Source of the DNA: Hydrogenoanaerobacterium sp032017025
Lineage (GTDB): Bacteria; Bacillota; Clostridia; Oscillospirales; Ruminococcaceae
NCBI RefSeq assembly: GCF_032017025.1
Contig: NZ_DALZQO010000011.1
Location: forward strand, 30,493-94,492
Direction of reading: 5' to 3'
DNA: 64,000 bases
Below are positions 24,271 through 32,735 of the stretch, in pieces (the stretch's first letter is position 1; each line of letters opens with the position of its first letter). A program made the position numbers and the translations under genes. The notes under the pieces were generated by a model that saw nothing but the letters and a program-made list of their open reading frames with translations, made no database searches and had not been told where the DNA came from.

Positions 24271-25152
24271 TTGGAAAAAATTAAATTTCTAACCGATTCT
24301 GCGTGCGACCTTCCGCAGGAGATTGCACAGGAGTTCGACATTACCGTGCTGCCTATTCCCATCACAGTAGACGGTGTCGGCTATCAGGAACGGGTCGATT
24401 TTACCCCGCAGCAGTTTTATAAGCTTTTGCTTGAGGCAAAAACCATTCCTACCACCAGCCATATCACCGTTATTAGCTTTGCCGAGCAATATAAACTGGC
24501 TTACCAACAGGGCTATACACATATGGTGGTTACAACCATCAACTCAAAAGGCTCGAATATGTATGACGCGGCTAATATGGCAAAGAACCTGTTTTACGAC
24601 GATTGCCCCGACGCACAGGGTAGCTTTACCATTTATGTAATCGACTCGCAGGTATACACCATCCCCTACGGCTACGCCCAATGTGAAGCGGCGAAGATGG
24701 CGAAAAACGGGATACCCTGTGCCGAAATTGTGGATTACCTCATCGATTTTTTTGACCGCGTAGAGGTTTACTTTGCGGTTTATTCGCTGGAATTTGCAAA
24801 AAAATCGGGACGCATCAGTGTTGCGTCCGCTTTTGTGGGAGATGTACTTGGGCTTCGCCCTATTCTTTCCATCATTGGGGGGGATATGAAGATTGTCGAC
24901 AAGGTGCGTGGGGACAAAAACGTCGTTCCCAAGCTTGCTGAAATTGCGGAGAAACGGCGTGTGGGCGACACCCCTTACTTGGGTATCCGCGCTATGACCG
25001 ACGACGTCGGCGAGCAGCTGATGGATTTGATGCAGGAGAAAACAGGTACCCCGCCGCTGGGGCTTTACTATGCGGGTGCGTCCATCACCATCAATGCAGG
25101 CCCGCGGCTTGCCGGTATTATGGTTTTAGGGGAGAAACGCACCAAAAAATAG
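24271..25152 (+). CDS. DegV-family fatty-acid-binding protein
   Basis: The 293-residue protein starts at TTG 24271, with GGGAGG 9 nt upstream. DegV proteins bind a fatty acid and in Gram-positive bacteria can serve as FakB subunits, presenting it to the FakA kinase for phospholipid synthesis. Visible features are FLTDSACDLPQEIA at the N-terminus, TTSHITVISF, VIDSQVYTIPYGYA and a C-terminal YYAGASITINAGPRLAGI. No fakA is nearby. It is cotranscribed with trmL. Confidence 0.9.
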   Translation: MEKIKFLTDSACDLPQEIAQEFDITVLPIPITVDGVGYQERVDFTPQQFYKLLLEAKTIPTTSHITVISFAEQYKLAYQQGYTHMVVTTINSKGSNMYDAANMAKNLFYDDCPDAQGSFTIYVIDSQVYTIPYGYAQCEAAKMAKNGIPCAEIVDYLIDFFDRVEVYFAVYSLEFAKKSGRISVASAFVGDVLGLRPILSIIGGDMKIVDKVRGDKNVVPKLAEIAEKRRVGDTPYLGIRAMTDDVGEQLMDLMQEKTGTPPLGLYYAGASITINAGPRLAGIMVLGEKRTKK

Positions 25153-25185
25153 CGATTCTATTCGCCATTTTATACAATGTCGCAC

Positions 25186-25214
25186 TTGAAAAAATCGACA
25201 TCATGCTATAGAAT
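25186..25214 (+). promoter_or_regulatory. sigma-A promoter of the glycolytic run
   Basis: TTGAAA (25186-25191), a 17-bp spacer, then TAGAAT (25209-25214), 71 bp upstream of pgk. Confidence 0.65.
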
Positions 25215-25284
25215 AAAGTATGGATTGTTTTTAGTTTAACAATACCCCAAACAGGTAATCAAAGATAAGGAAAGGGAGACTGAA

Positions 25285-26496
25285 ATGACAGCTTTCAACA
25301 AAAAGACGGTTGACGATATCAATGTTTCCGGAAAAAAAGTACTGGTGCGTTGCGATTTTAACGTACCCCTGAAAAGCGGCGTAATTACCGACGAAAACAG
25401 AATTGTCGCTGCACTGCCCACCATTAAAAAACTTATTGCAGACGGAGGAAAAGTAATCCTCTGCTCTCACCTCGGCAAGCCTAAGGGCGAGCCCAAACCC
25501 GAGCTTTCTCTTGCTCCGGTAGCCGTTCGTCTTTCCGAGCTTCTCGGCAAAGAGGTTGTTTTCGCTGCAGATGATAACGTAGTAGGCGAGAATGCTAAAA
25601 AAGCGGTTGAAGCAATGAAAGACGGCGATGTGGTTCTGCTTCAGAACACCCGTTACCGCGCAGAAGAAACCAAAAACGGCGAAGCGTTCAGCAAAGAGCT
25701 TGCAAGCCTTTGCGAGGTTTTTGTAAACGATGCATTCGGCGCTGCGCACAGAGCACACTGCTCCACCGTTGGCGTAACCCAGTTTGTCAAAGAGGCAGCG
25801 GTTGGTTACCTAATGGGTAAAGAGCTCAAATACCTCGGCAACGCAGTTACAGACCCTGCCAGACCCTTCGTCACCATCCTTGGCGGCGCAAAGGTTGCAG
25901 ATAAACTGAACGTAATCGAGAACCTGCTGAGCAAAGCCGATACTCTAATCATCGGCGGCGGCATGGCATACACCTTCCTTGCTGCAAAAGGCTATGGCGT
26001 AGGTACTTCTTTGCTCGATTCCGAGAAAATTGATTACTGCAAAGATATGCTTAAAAAAGCAGAGGAGAAAGGGGTCAAAATCCTTCTTCCTGTTGACTGC
26101 GTTATTGCAAAATCCTTCCCCGATCCCATCGATGCTGAAATCGAGGTTAATGTTGTTTCGGCTGATGCAATCCCCGCTGATTTCATGAGCCTTGATATCG
26201 GCCCCAAAACAGCCGAGCTGTTTGCCGATGCTGTTAAATCTGCGAAAACTGTGGTTTGGAACGGCCCCATGGGTGTGTTTGAAAACCCCGTTCTGGCAAA
26301 GGGGACTATTACCGTTGCGAAAGCACTTGCTGAAACCGACGCCATCACCATCATTGGCGGCGGCGACTCTGCTGCTGCGGTCAACACCCTGGGCTTTGGC
26401 GATAAAATGACTCATATCTCCACAGGCGGTGGCGCTTCTCTTGAATTCCTTGAGGGTAAAGAGCTTCCCGGTATCGCTTGTGTAAACGACAAATAG
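25285..26496 (+). CDS. pgk: phosphoglycerate kinase
   Basis: The 403-residue cytosolic enzyme makes ATP from 1,3-bisphosphoglycerate in glycolysis. It shows the N-terminal VRCDFNVPLKSG (residues 20-31), the substrate motif CSHLGKPKGE, VNDAFGAAHRAHCSTVG, the nucleotide-binding segment GGAKVADKLNV and the C-terminal GGGDSAAAV. Length is standard (about 395-405). GGAAAGGGAG lies upstream of the ATG. It heads the run pgk-tpiA-gpmI, although gap and eno are not in the window. Confidence 0.97.
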   Translation: MTAFNKKTVDDINVSGKKVLVRCDFNVPLKSGVITDENRIVAALPTIKKLIADGGKVILCSHLGKPKGEPKPELSLAPVAVRLSELLGKEVVFAADDNVVGENAKKAVEAMKDGDVVLLQNTRYRAEETKNGEAFSKELASLCEVFVNDAFGAAHRAHCSTVGVTQFVKEAAVGYLMGKELKYLGNAVTDPARPFVTILGGAKVADKLNVIENLLSKADTLIIGGGMAYTFLAAKGYGVGTSLLDSEKIDYCKDMLKKAEEKGVKILLPVDCVIAKSFPDPIDAEIEVNVVSADAIPADFMSLDIGPKTAELFADAVKSAKTVVWNGPMGVFENPVLAKGTITVAKALAETDAITIIGGGDSAAAVNTLGFGDKMTHISTGGGASLEFLEGKELPGIACVNDK

Positions 26497-26587
26497 CCGG
26501 AAAACGTCCGGCTACGCTCCGGGCAGGCAACCTGTACAGCTCTTATCATACTGCCCACATATAACCGCCACAAAATCGGCATAATAC

Positions 26588-26617
26588 AAGGCGCGGGCAG
26601 GTACCGCGCCTTTTTCT
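26588..26617 (+). terminator. terminator between pgk and tpiA
   Basis: The stem AAGGCGCGG / CCGCGCCTT (26588-26596 with 26604-26612) is followed by TTTTT. It implies that tpiA-gpmI can be transcribed separately from pgk. A second GC hairpin near 26499-26515 has no T run. Confidence 0.8.
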
Positions 26618-26695
26618 TCATCCGCCTGAGAAAGCGGGTTAGAATAGAACACGATGAACATAGAGATCATATATTTTTTATAAAGGAGAACTACT

Positions 26696-27463
26696 ATGAA
26701 TAAAGCATTGCGTAAAGCAGTTATTGCAGGTAACTGGAAAATGAATAAGACCCGCCCAGAGGCAAAAGCACTGATTGAGGAGCTGAGTCCCCTCGTAGCG
26801 TCCGCTGATTGTGACGTTGTCATCTGTGTGCCCTACACCAACCTCGAAACAGCTCTCGATATGACCAAGGGCACCAACATTAAAGTGGGTGCTCAAAACT
26901 GCCATTGGGCCGCTTCCGGCGCGTTTACTGCTGAAATTTCTGCAGGTATGCTCACCGAAATGGGCGTAGAATATGTTGTCATCGGTCACTCCGAGAGAAG
27001 ACAGTTCTTCGGCGAAACCGATGTTACAGTTAACAAGCGCGTCAGAGCTGCGCTGGATGCAGGCTTAACCGTAATTCTCTGCGTAGGCGAGCTGCTTGAG
27101 CAGCGTGAGCAGGGTATTACAGAGGAGACCTGCGGACTGCAGACCAAAATTGCGCTGCAGGGTGTTTCCAAAGAAGAGCTTGCAAAAATTATTATTGCGT
27201 ACGAGCCGGTATGGGCAATCGGCACCGGTAAAACCGCAACTTCCGATCAGGCAAATGAAGTCAACGGCTACATCCGCAGTGTGGTAGAGAAGCTGTATGA
27301 CAAGGCTGCTGCCGATGCGATGACCGTACAGTACGGCGGCTCTATGAACGCTGCCAATGCAGAAGAGCTGCTCGGCAAAGAGCATGTAGACGGCGGCCTC
27401 ATCGGCGGCGCTTCTCTGAAAGCCCCCGACTTTGCAGCAATCGTTGCTGCCGCGTCTAAGTAA
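26696..27463 (+). CDS. tpiA: triose-phosphate isomerase
   Basis: The 255-residue TIM-barrel enzyme interconverts dihydroxyacetone phosphate and glyceraldehyde 3-phosphate. Motifs: AGNWKMNKT at the start (catalytic Lys), YVVIGHSERRQFF (catalytic His near residue 100), IIAYEPVWAIGTGK (catalytic Glu near residue 169) and the phosphate-binding VQYGGSMNAAN and GGLIGGASL. AAAGGAG upstream of the ATG. It is separated from gpmI by 15 nt. Confidence 0.97.
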   Translation: MNKALRKAVIAGNWKMNKTRPEAKALIEELSPLVASADCDVVICVPYTNLETALDMTKGTNIKVGAQNCHWAASGAFTAEISAGMLTEMGVEYVVIGHSERRQFFGETDVTVNKRVRAALDAGLTVILCVGELLEQREQGITEETCGLQTKIALQGVSKEELAKIIIAYEPVWAIGTGKTATSDQANEVNGYIRSVVEKLYDKAAADAMTVQYGGSMNAANAEELLGKEHVDGGLIGGASLKAPDFAAIVAAASK

Positions 27464-27478
27464 AAGGAGGAATCTCAT

Positions 27479-28999
27479 ATGGCGAAAAGACCATTAGCAC
27501 TTATTATTCTCGACGGCTTTGGCAAAAATGACAATGAATACGGCAATGCAATCAAAGCCGCGCACAAGCCAAATATCGATAAAATTTTTTCACAGAATCC
27601 CCGTACCCTCATCGGTGCATCCGGTATGGACGTTGGTCTGCCCGAGGGGCAGATGGGCAACTCTGAGGTAGGCCACACCAACATTGGTGCGGGCCGTGTC
27701 GTTTATCAGGAGCTCACAAGAATCACAAAATCCATTGCAGATGGCGACTTTTTTGGCAACGAGGCGCTGAACGCTGCCATTGAGAACTGCAAAAAGAACG
27801 GCACAGCTCTGCACCTGATGGGGCTAATGTCTGATGGCGGCGTACACAGCCACAATGCTCACTTGTATGGCCTGCTACAGCTCGCCAAGAACGCAGGGCT
27901 CACCAAGGTCTACGTCCATTGCTTTATGGACGGCAGAGACGTCCCTCCGACATCCGGCAAGGCCTTCCTTGTTGAGCTGGAAGCAAAGATGGCGGAAATC
28001 GGTGTGGGTAAAATCGCTACTGTGATGGGCAGATATTATTCAATGGATCGTGATAACCGCTGGGAGCGTGTTTCTAAGGCATACGCTGCAATGGCATATG
28101 GCGAAGGTAATAAGAACTCCAGCGCGACCGATACCATGACAAAATCTTATGCCGAAAACGTTACGGATGAATTTATTGTACCTACCGTCGTTACAGAAAA
28201 CGCAACAGTAAAGGCGAATGACTCGGTTATTTTCTTTAACTTCCGCCCCGACCGTGCGCGTGAAATCACCAGAACCTTTGTGGATGAAGCATTCAATGGC
28301 TTCGAGCGCAAGAACGGCTTTTTCCCATTGCATTTTGTGTGTATGACCCAATACGATGTGACAATGCCCAACGTACATGTTGCGTTTAAGCCGCAGTCTC
28401 TCACCAACACCTTTGGTGAATATATCTCCGATAAAGGTCTTACTCAGCTTAGAATCGCGGAGACCGAAAAGTACGCGCACGTAACCTTCTTCTTCAATGG
28501 CGGCGTTGAGGCTGCTTACAAGGGCGAAGATCGGGCATTGATTGCATCTCCCAAAGTTGCGACGTACGATTTCAAGCCCGAAATGAGTGCCTATGAGGTT
28601 ACAGACGAGCTGCTTGCCCGCATCGCAAGTGATAAATACGATGTCATCATCTGTAACTATGCAAACTGCGATATGGTGGGCCATACCGGTGTGTTCGAAG
28701 CCGCGGTTAAGGCAGTTGAAGCTGTTGATACCTGCTTGGGTAAGGTGGTTGATGCAATCCTTGCAAAGGGCGGTGCAGCCCTGATTACCGCCGACCACGG
28801 CAATGCAGACAAAATGTTTGAGGATGATGGTTCACCCTTCACCGCTCATACAACAAATCCTGTGCCGTTCATTGTTGCGGGCTACCCCTGTGAGCTTCGT
28901 GAAGGCGGTAAGCTCGCTGATATTGCGCCAACCATGCTGGATATCCTGAGTTTAGAGCAGCCAACTGAAATTACCGGTAAATCTCTCATAAAAAAATAG
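27479..28999 (+). CDS. gpmI: 2,3-bisphosphoglycerate-independent phosphoglycerate mutase
   Basis: The 506-residue alkaline-phosphatase-superfamily enzyme converts 3-phosphoglycerate to 2-phosphoglycerate using two metal ions. The phosphoserine is in PEGQMGNSEVGHTNIGAG with Ser at residue 62, the canonical position. Other motifs are FMDGRDVPPTSG, VMGRYYSMDRDNRWERV, NFRPDRARE, NYANCDMVGHTGV and ITADHGNADKM. AAAGGAGG upstream of the ATG. It is the last gene of the run and ends at a terminator. Confidence 0.97.
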   Translation: MAKRPLALIILDGFGKNDNEYGNAIKAAHKPNIDKIFSQNPRTLIGASGMDVGLPEGQMGNSEVGHTNIGAGRVVYQELTRITKSIADGDFFGNEALNAAIENCKKNGTALHLMGLMSDGGVHSHNAHLYGLLQLAKNAGLTKVYVHCFMDGRDVPPTSGKAFLVELEAKMAEIGVGKIATVMGRYYSMDRDNRWERVSKAYAAMAYGEGNKNSSATDTMTKSYAENVTDEFIVPTVVTENATVKANDSVIFFNFRPDRAREITRTFVDEAFNGFERKNGFFPLHFVCMTQYDVTMPNVHVAFKPQSLTNTFGEYISDKGLTQLRIAETEKYAHVTFFFNGGVEAAYKGEDRALIASPKVATYDFKPEMSAYEVTDELLARIASDKYDVIICNYANCDMVGHTGVFEAAVKAVEAVDTCLGKVVDAILAKGGAALITADHGNADKMFEDDGSPFTAHTTNPVPFIVAGYPCELREGGKLADIAPTMLDILSLEQPTEITGKSLIKK

Positions 29000-29020
29000 T
29001 CATTTTGTATTATAAATGTG

Positions 29021-29062
29021 AAAGACCTGCGCATACTAACTTGTATGACGCAGGCCTTTTCA
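29021..29062 (+). terminator. terminator after gpmI
   Basis: A long imperfect stem (AAAGACCTGCG...CGCAGGCCTTT, with CATAC/GTATG inside) is followed by TTTT. Confidence 0.85.
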
Positions 29063-29155
29063 TAAAAACAGCTTGTTATTTTTTGGCATAGGTATTATAA
29101 TAGTAGACATAATCTGTCACGATTTTACCGATCATAAAGTAGGGGAGGCAAAAAA

Positions 29156-29437
29156 ATGAAAAGAGGAACTCTGATCTCAATTATTATAGCACTCATCGCA
29201 GTAGGTGGTGCGTTACTTGGCCTGGTGGCATATATGAGAAGCAGAAGATGCCTGGAGTGCGGCGGTGTAGAGGAAGATTACATCCCTGACGTTGAAGGTG
29301 ATTATGACATGGAATATTACGTTGATGATCAGCCCGAAAGTGTACAGCCTGTTGAGGAAACAGTGAGTTACGCTGCCGGTTACGTTTCCACACCGGTTTC
29401 TGCAGATGATACCGAGGACGATGACATCACCGAATAA
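29156..29437 (+). CDS. small membrane-anchored acidic protein, unknown
   Basis: The 93-residue protein has one N-terminal membrane helix (ISIIIALIAVGGALLGLVAYM, about residues 7-27), then RSRRCLECGG with a CxxC pair, and a strongly acidic tail ending TEDDDITE. Positive-inside reasoning with RSRR after the helix places the acidic tail in the cytosol. I do not recognise a family. The ribosome site GGGGAGG is good. It stands alone between gpmI and the initiator tRNA. Confidence 0.7.
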   Translation: MKRGTLISIIIALIAVGGALLGLVAYMRSRRCLECGGVEEDYIPDVEGDYDMEYYVDDQPESVQPVEETVSYAAGYVSTPVSADDTEDDDITE

Positions 29438-29453
29438 AGCAAAGGTAAAAAAT

Positions 29454-29487
29454 AATACCCTTTGTAAAATATTTTGCAAAGGGTATT
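29454..29487 (+). terminator. inverted repeat after the small membrane-protein gene
   Basis: AATACCCTTTG / CAAAGGGTATT with an A/T-rich loop stem, but the following T tract is broken (GCATTTCTATTC). A weak terminator; its right edge overlaps the -35 box of the tRNA promoter. Confidence 0.5.
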
Positions 29488-29514
29488 GCATTTCTATTCT
29501 TTCTGTAGTATAAT
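29486..29514 (+). promoter_or_regulatory. promoter of the initiator tRNA gene
   Basis: TTGCAT (29486-29491), 17 bp, TATAAT (29509-29514), ending 36 bp before the mature tRNA. Confidence 0.7.
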
Positions 29515-29550
29515 AATAAAGCACTAGGAAATCCGGTGCGAATAAAATAT

Positions 29551-29627
<77 letters not shown>

Positions 29628-29636
29628 ATTTGATCT

Positions 29637-29684
29637 AAGACGGAAATCAATGTACTTTGTACATTGATTTCCGTCTTATTTTTA
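29637..29684 (+). terminator. strong hairpin terminator behind the tRNA
   Basis: A perfect 19-bp stem (29637-29655 with 29659-29677) with loop TTT, followed by ATTTTTATG. It lies inside the inserted island, so it replaced the original tRNA terminator, which seems to survive at 32281-32316. Confidence 0.88.
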
Positions 29685-29951
29685 TGTCTATACGTTCGAT
29701 CAATAATTGTACAGCTTTTTATCGGGTGATTTTTTAGAGATTCTAACCAAACCTTGATACGGTCAAATTACTTTAAAGGGTTTGTTTATCTTGCGTGCAT
29801 TATGATTTTAATTAAATAGCATAAATTTACGTTGAGATATTTGTTAATTCAGTTTATTTACAACACTTGTAGTAGTGTGGTATTCTAATAGCAGATTAAA
29901 GGTATTACCTATTACCTATTTTGTTATTTAAGCTAAATTTAGGAGGAACAA
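29685..29951 (+). promoter_or_regulatory. AT-rich leader region with a probable promoter for the deaminase gene
   Basis: The only clear signals are TTTACA (29857-29862), an 18-bp spacer and TATTCT (29881-29886); the spacer contains the small inverted repeat ACACT/AGTGT (29864-29879), a possible operator. A purine riboswitch was looked for because of the downstream genes and was not seen. Confidence 0.45.
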
Positions 29952-30437
29952 ATGATGGCATATCAAGAACACGTATTTTACCTTAAAAGAGCGGTGGAAA
30001 TTTCTAAGGAAGCCCGGGCGGCAGGCAACACTCCGTTTGCTGCATTGTTGGTAGACAAAGATGGTAATATCATCATGGAGCAAGGCAACATTGAGATTAC
30101 CGATAAAATTTGTACAGGACATGCGGAAGCGACTCTTGCGGCTCGTGCATCCCACGAATATTCTAAGGCGTTCTTGTGGGATTGTACTCTGTATACTACT
30201 GCTGAGCCATGTGCAATGTGTGCGGGAGCAATCTACTGGGCAAATATTGGTCGCGTCGTCTACGGCATGACAGAGCGCCGACTGCTTGAATTGACAGGAA
30301 GTAATGAGCAGAATCCTACTTTTGATCTTCCTTGCCGTGAAGTATTTGCAAAAGGACAGAAAGAAATTACTGTGATCGGACCTATTCACGAAATTGAAGT
30401 GGAAGCAGCTGAAGTACATAAAGGCTATTGGGACTAA
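29952..30437 (+). CDS. nucleoside/guanine deaminase (CDA fold)
   Basis: The 161-residue protein is a zinc-dependent deaminase of the cytidine-deaminase-like superfamily. Zinc ligands and catalytic Glu are in GHAEATLAA (about residues 56-64) and TTAEPCAMCAGAIYW (about 83-97). The C-terminal region (GYW ending) is more like guanine/nucleobase deaminases than TadA, and a broken purine permease follows, so purine-base deamination is the likelier role. AGGAGG lies 5 nt before ATG 29952 and 8 nt before ATG 29955; either may be used. Base composition is lower in GC than the flanking chromosome. Confidence 0.85.
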   Translation: MMAYQEHVFYLKRAVEISKEARAAGNTPFAALLVDKDGNIIMEQGNIEITDKICTGHAEATLAARASHEYSKAFLWDCTLYTTAEPCAMCAGAIYWANIGRVVYGMTERRLLELTGSNEQNPTFDLPCREVFAKGQKEITVIGPIHEIEVEAAEVHKGYWD

Positions 30438-30467
30438 AACCAAACCTGAAATGAGATAGGAGTCAGA

Positions 30468-31085
30468 TGATGGATATTTTTTCATAAAAGGTATGACTAG
30501 GGAAAAATTTAGTAGTCGGGTTTGAACGTGTTTTGGCGATGTGCCCTGGTACGATTGCGGTACCGCTGATTCTTGCAAGCACAACAGGACTTGATGCGAA
30601 AACCACTGCATTTCTAATCCCGGCAAACAGTATGGGCTCCCTGTCCTATTTGGTTCAATTATGTCTTCAGCGGTACTCGTTTTTATCATTTTGTTCTTTA
30701 TGGATAAAGGAGCTCGTGATCTTCCCTAAAGTCATCATCGGCACCTTTGTCACGCTGATTGGTATTAGCCTTGCCCCATTGCGATCAGAGATTTGGCAGG
30801 CGGGCCGGGAAGCAAAACATTTGTCTCGTTAGAAAGCCTGTTGCTGGGAATGGGTGTACTGATAGCTATTACATTAATTGAGAAATACGGAAAAGGCATG
30901 TTCAAAGCACTGTCATTGCTGGTAGGTAAGCTGCGGGCGCTACGTTTGCACCGGAAATTTTTTCGTAGCTCCCCACTACTTTGGGCATGATGTGCAGCAA
31001 TGGACTTTTCATGGTCAGTGTTACCGCAATTGTGCTGAACCTTTTGCTCAATAGTAAGAAAGGGCTGAAAAAAGAATCTCAGTAA
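30468..31085 (+). pseudogene. degraded NCS2 purine (xanthine/uracil) permease
   Basis: Pieces of a nucleobase:cation symporter-2 protein occur in order but in different frames. A start with its own ribosome site at 30468 stops after six codons; then AMCPGTIAVPLILASTTGLD, a short out-of-frame stretch, FFMDKGARDLPKVIIGTFVTL, GGPGSKTFVSLESLLLGMGV with LIAITLIEKYGKGMFKALSL, and an ending MCSNGLFMVSVTAIVLNLLL...KES. At least four frameshifts or deletions are needed. The total length is under half of a normal permease (about 430-460 residues), so large parts are lost. Confidence 0.85.
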
Positions 31086-31152
31086 GCTTAATCTTGACAA
31101 AGGGCCATGAATCACATATGCTTAGTCCATGCAGAAAAGGACGTGAGCAAAG

Positions 31153-31929
31153 TTGTGTGAAAATCGACTGAATGAGATGACACTTTCCGACCGTGCAAAA
31201 ATTCAGATACTTAAATATATCAATGGGATGGATTTGCAGAAAAGCAACAAACTGCCCCGCGAAGAGGCGCTCGCAGATATCATTGGCGTGAGCCGCATTA
31301 CTATTCGTTCGGTGCTTAACGACCTTGCTTTTGAGGGAATTGTCTTTCGGAGGCAAGGAAAGGGCACTTTCGTCAACGTGGATTCCCTGAACATTAAGGT
31401 TAAATTTAATCCTGTAATGGAGTTTACTGAGATGATCCGCAACAGCGGGTATGTGCCATCGGTTCGGTTATTGAATATCCAAATTATTCCACGAGATCAG
31501 AAAATAGCAGAACGCTTACAACTTGATGAAGATGACAAGCTGGTAATTGCAGAAAAAATATTTTTAGCAAATGAAAAATTGTGTGCGTTTTGTGCAGATT
31601 TTTTTGGGCTATCTGTACTCGGTGGAGAAACTGCGTTTGAGGAATATACCAAGTACGAAAATTCAGTGTTTGAGTATATCTACCATCAGTCTGGACGGCG
31701 CATTGAATGGGATAAGGTTGAAATCGAAACAGTGCTGTCAACCGCCATTCCTAATTTAGAGCGTTATACTGATCTTAAAGAATTAGGTCTGAAGCCGTTC
31801 TTACTGCTTAATGGTGTGAATTACGATCTCAACGATAAGCCGCTTGTTTTTACACGGGAATACATTGATACCGATATCATTCGTTTTAGCATGATTAGGC
31901 AACGTAACGTTCATTATCGTTTGAGATAA
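31153..31929 (+). CDS. GntR-family regulator with UTRA domain
   Basis: The 258-residue protein has an N-terminal winged helix-turn-helix (NKLPREEALADIIGVSRITIRS, then FRRQGKGTFVN) and a C-terminal UTRA ligand-binding domain, as in the HutC subgroup. It starts at TTG 31153 with AAAGGA 11 nt upstream, or at ATG 31177. It follows the dead permease and may once have controlled the deaminase-permease unit. The coding frame is intact even though its neighbours are decayed. Confidence 0.85.
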   Translation: MCENRLNEMTLSDRAKIQILKYINGMDLQKSNKLPREEALADIIGVSRITIRSVLNDLAFEGIVFRRQGKGTFVNVDSLNIKVKFNPVMEFTEMIRNSGYVPSVRLLNIQIIPRDQKIAERLQLDEDDKLVIAEKIFLANEKLCAFCADFFGLSVLGGETAFEEYTKYENSVFEYIYHQSGRRIEWDKVEIETVLSTAIPNLERYTDLKELGLKPFLLLNGVNYDLNDKPLVFTREYIDTDIIRFSMIRQRNVHYRLR

Positions 31930-31949
31930 CAAAAGCGTGTTTAGTCTAA

Positions 31950-32135
31950 ACCTCATCCTGCCGCCTCCGCGTTTACCTGTACTGCCGTTATTTCCAGGCA
32001 AAATTCCTGCCCATGAGCATAAATGATGAGCGCTTGGAAAACGGGTCACATCCGTTTCAATTTCAGCAACAATTTGTTGAGCGCTAACAGCCGAGATTTC
32101 CGGAAGTTCATAGATTGCTTTCTTAAATTGTCCCT
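31950..32135 (-). mobile_element. IS110-family transposase remnant
   Basis: A minus-strand fragment of about 55 codons reads YELPEISAVSAQQIVAEIET, then DVTRFPSAHHLCSWAGILPG and NNGSTGKRGGG, the C-terminal (Transposase_20) core of IS110/IS1111 transposases. Both ends are broken, and no inverted repeats or rest of the transposase are found. It lies inside the tRNA-bounded island. Confidence 0.85.
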
Positions 32136-32265
32136 ATGACATGGTGGACTTTTGGACTAGCTTTTTTAATAATAAGTTATCTTGGATTAATAATGTCAAA
32201 TAGGCTTAGAGTAAAACTAATCTCCAATTATACTCGAATAAAATTTCAGGTAAACAATGTTGCGC

Positions 32266-32279
32266 ACTCCCGCAACCAA
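32266..32279 (+). repeat. attR-like copy of the tRNA 3'-end direct repeat
   Basis: ACTCCCGCAACCAA, identical to the tRNA end at 29615-29628. It is followed at once by a tRNA-style terminator (32281-32316), as expected if this was the original downstream flank of the tRNA. Confidence 0.75.
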
Positions 32280-32280
32280 C

Positions 32281-32316
32281 AAAAGTGGCTTAAACGGAAG
32301 TTTAAGTCACTTTTTT
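32281..32316 (+). terminator. displaced tRNA terminator
   Basis: AAAAGTGGCTTAAAC / GTTTAAGTCACTTTT with a GGAA loop and a T run, directly behind the second att copy. Confidence 0.8.
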
Positions 32317-32370
32317 ATCTAAATATCCCTTGAAAAACAGTTTTAGTGTTTATTGTTTGAAAAATCAAAG

Positions 32371-32420
32371 AAAAAGGCTCCGCGTTTACCTAGTTTGGTA
32401 ATTACGGAGCCTTGTTTTTT
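32371..32420. terminator. hairpin terminator next to the integrase remnant
   Basis: AAGGCTCCG / CGGAGCCTT with an inner TACC/GGTA stem; T runs lie on both sides. On the minus strand it sits directly after the integrase stop codon. Confidence 0.75.
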
Positions 32421-32600
32421 ATCCTATTTTGTCTTGGCTAGGTGTCGGCGAAAGAATATTTTTTAATGTTTCTGCCGTTGCTTCATCTGCGGATCTAATC
32501 GCATGGGCATATATCTTTGTGGTGGTGATGCATTTGCATGTCCAAGTCGATTGGCTACGGTAGTTAGTGGTACGCCTCCTGCAATTTGTAACCTTGCTTT
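32419..32600 (-). pseudogene. tyrosine recombinase (integrase) C-terminal remnant
   Basis: On the minus strand one frame reads LQIAGGVPLTTVANRLGHAN and the next, after a 1-nt shift, TTTKIYAHAIRSADEATAET then LKNIL. Together these are the C-terminal end of a phage/ICE-type tyrosine integrase, including the region around the last catalytic His and Tyr (IYAH). The N-terminal 80 percent is missing and the frame is broken, so it is inactive. Its stop lies about 140 bp from the second att copy, the usual distance between an integrase and its attachment site. Confidence 0.82.
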
Positions 32601-32705
32601 GAACAGTACTTAGAGATAATGCCACAAGCACCCTACTCTAATCGCATAAATTGAAACGATATAACTAGGTGTTTTTAGACATTCATCTAAAATTATTTAA
32701 AAGTG

Positions 32706-32735
32706 TTGTCATTAGTCATCTGAATTTGGTATACT
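32706..32735 (+). promoter_or_regulatory. promoter upstream of the C39-like lipoprotein gene
   Basis: TTGTCA (32706-32711), an 18-bp spacer and TATACT (32730-32735). It implies a leader of over 300 nt. Confidence 0.55.

Noticed and set aside
28040..28798. Minus-strand frame of 252 codons opposite gpmI
   Set aside because: gpmI is certain on the plus strand; the antisense frame lacks a ribosome site and family resemblance.
29685..29951. Purine riboswitch before the deaminase
   Set aside because: The conserved loop sequences and three-way junction of the purine aptamer are not visible.
29928..30689. Minus-strand frame of 253 codons across the deaminase and permease remnant
   Set aside because: It overlaps the certain deaminase and has no start signal; a chance frame in the low-stop antisense.
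32136..32333. 65-codon plus-strand frame with a hydrophobic start
   Set aside because: It runs through the att repeat and the displaced tRNA terminator, so it is a chance frame.
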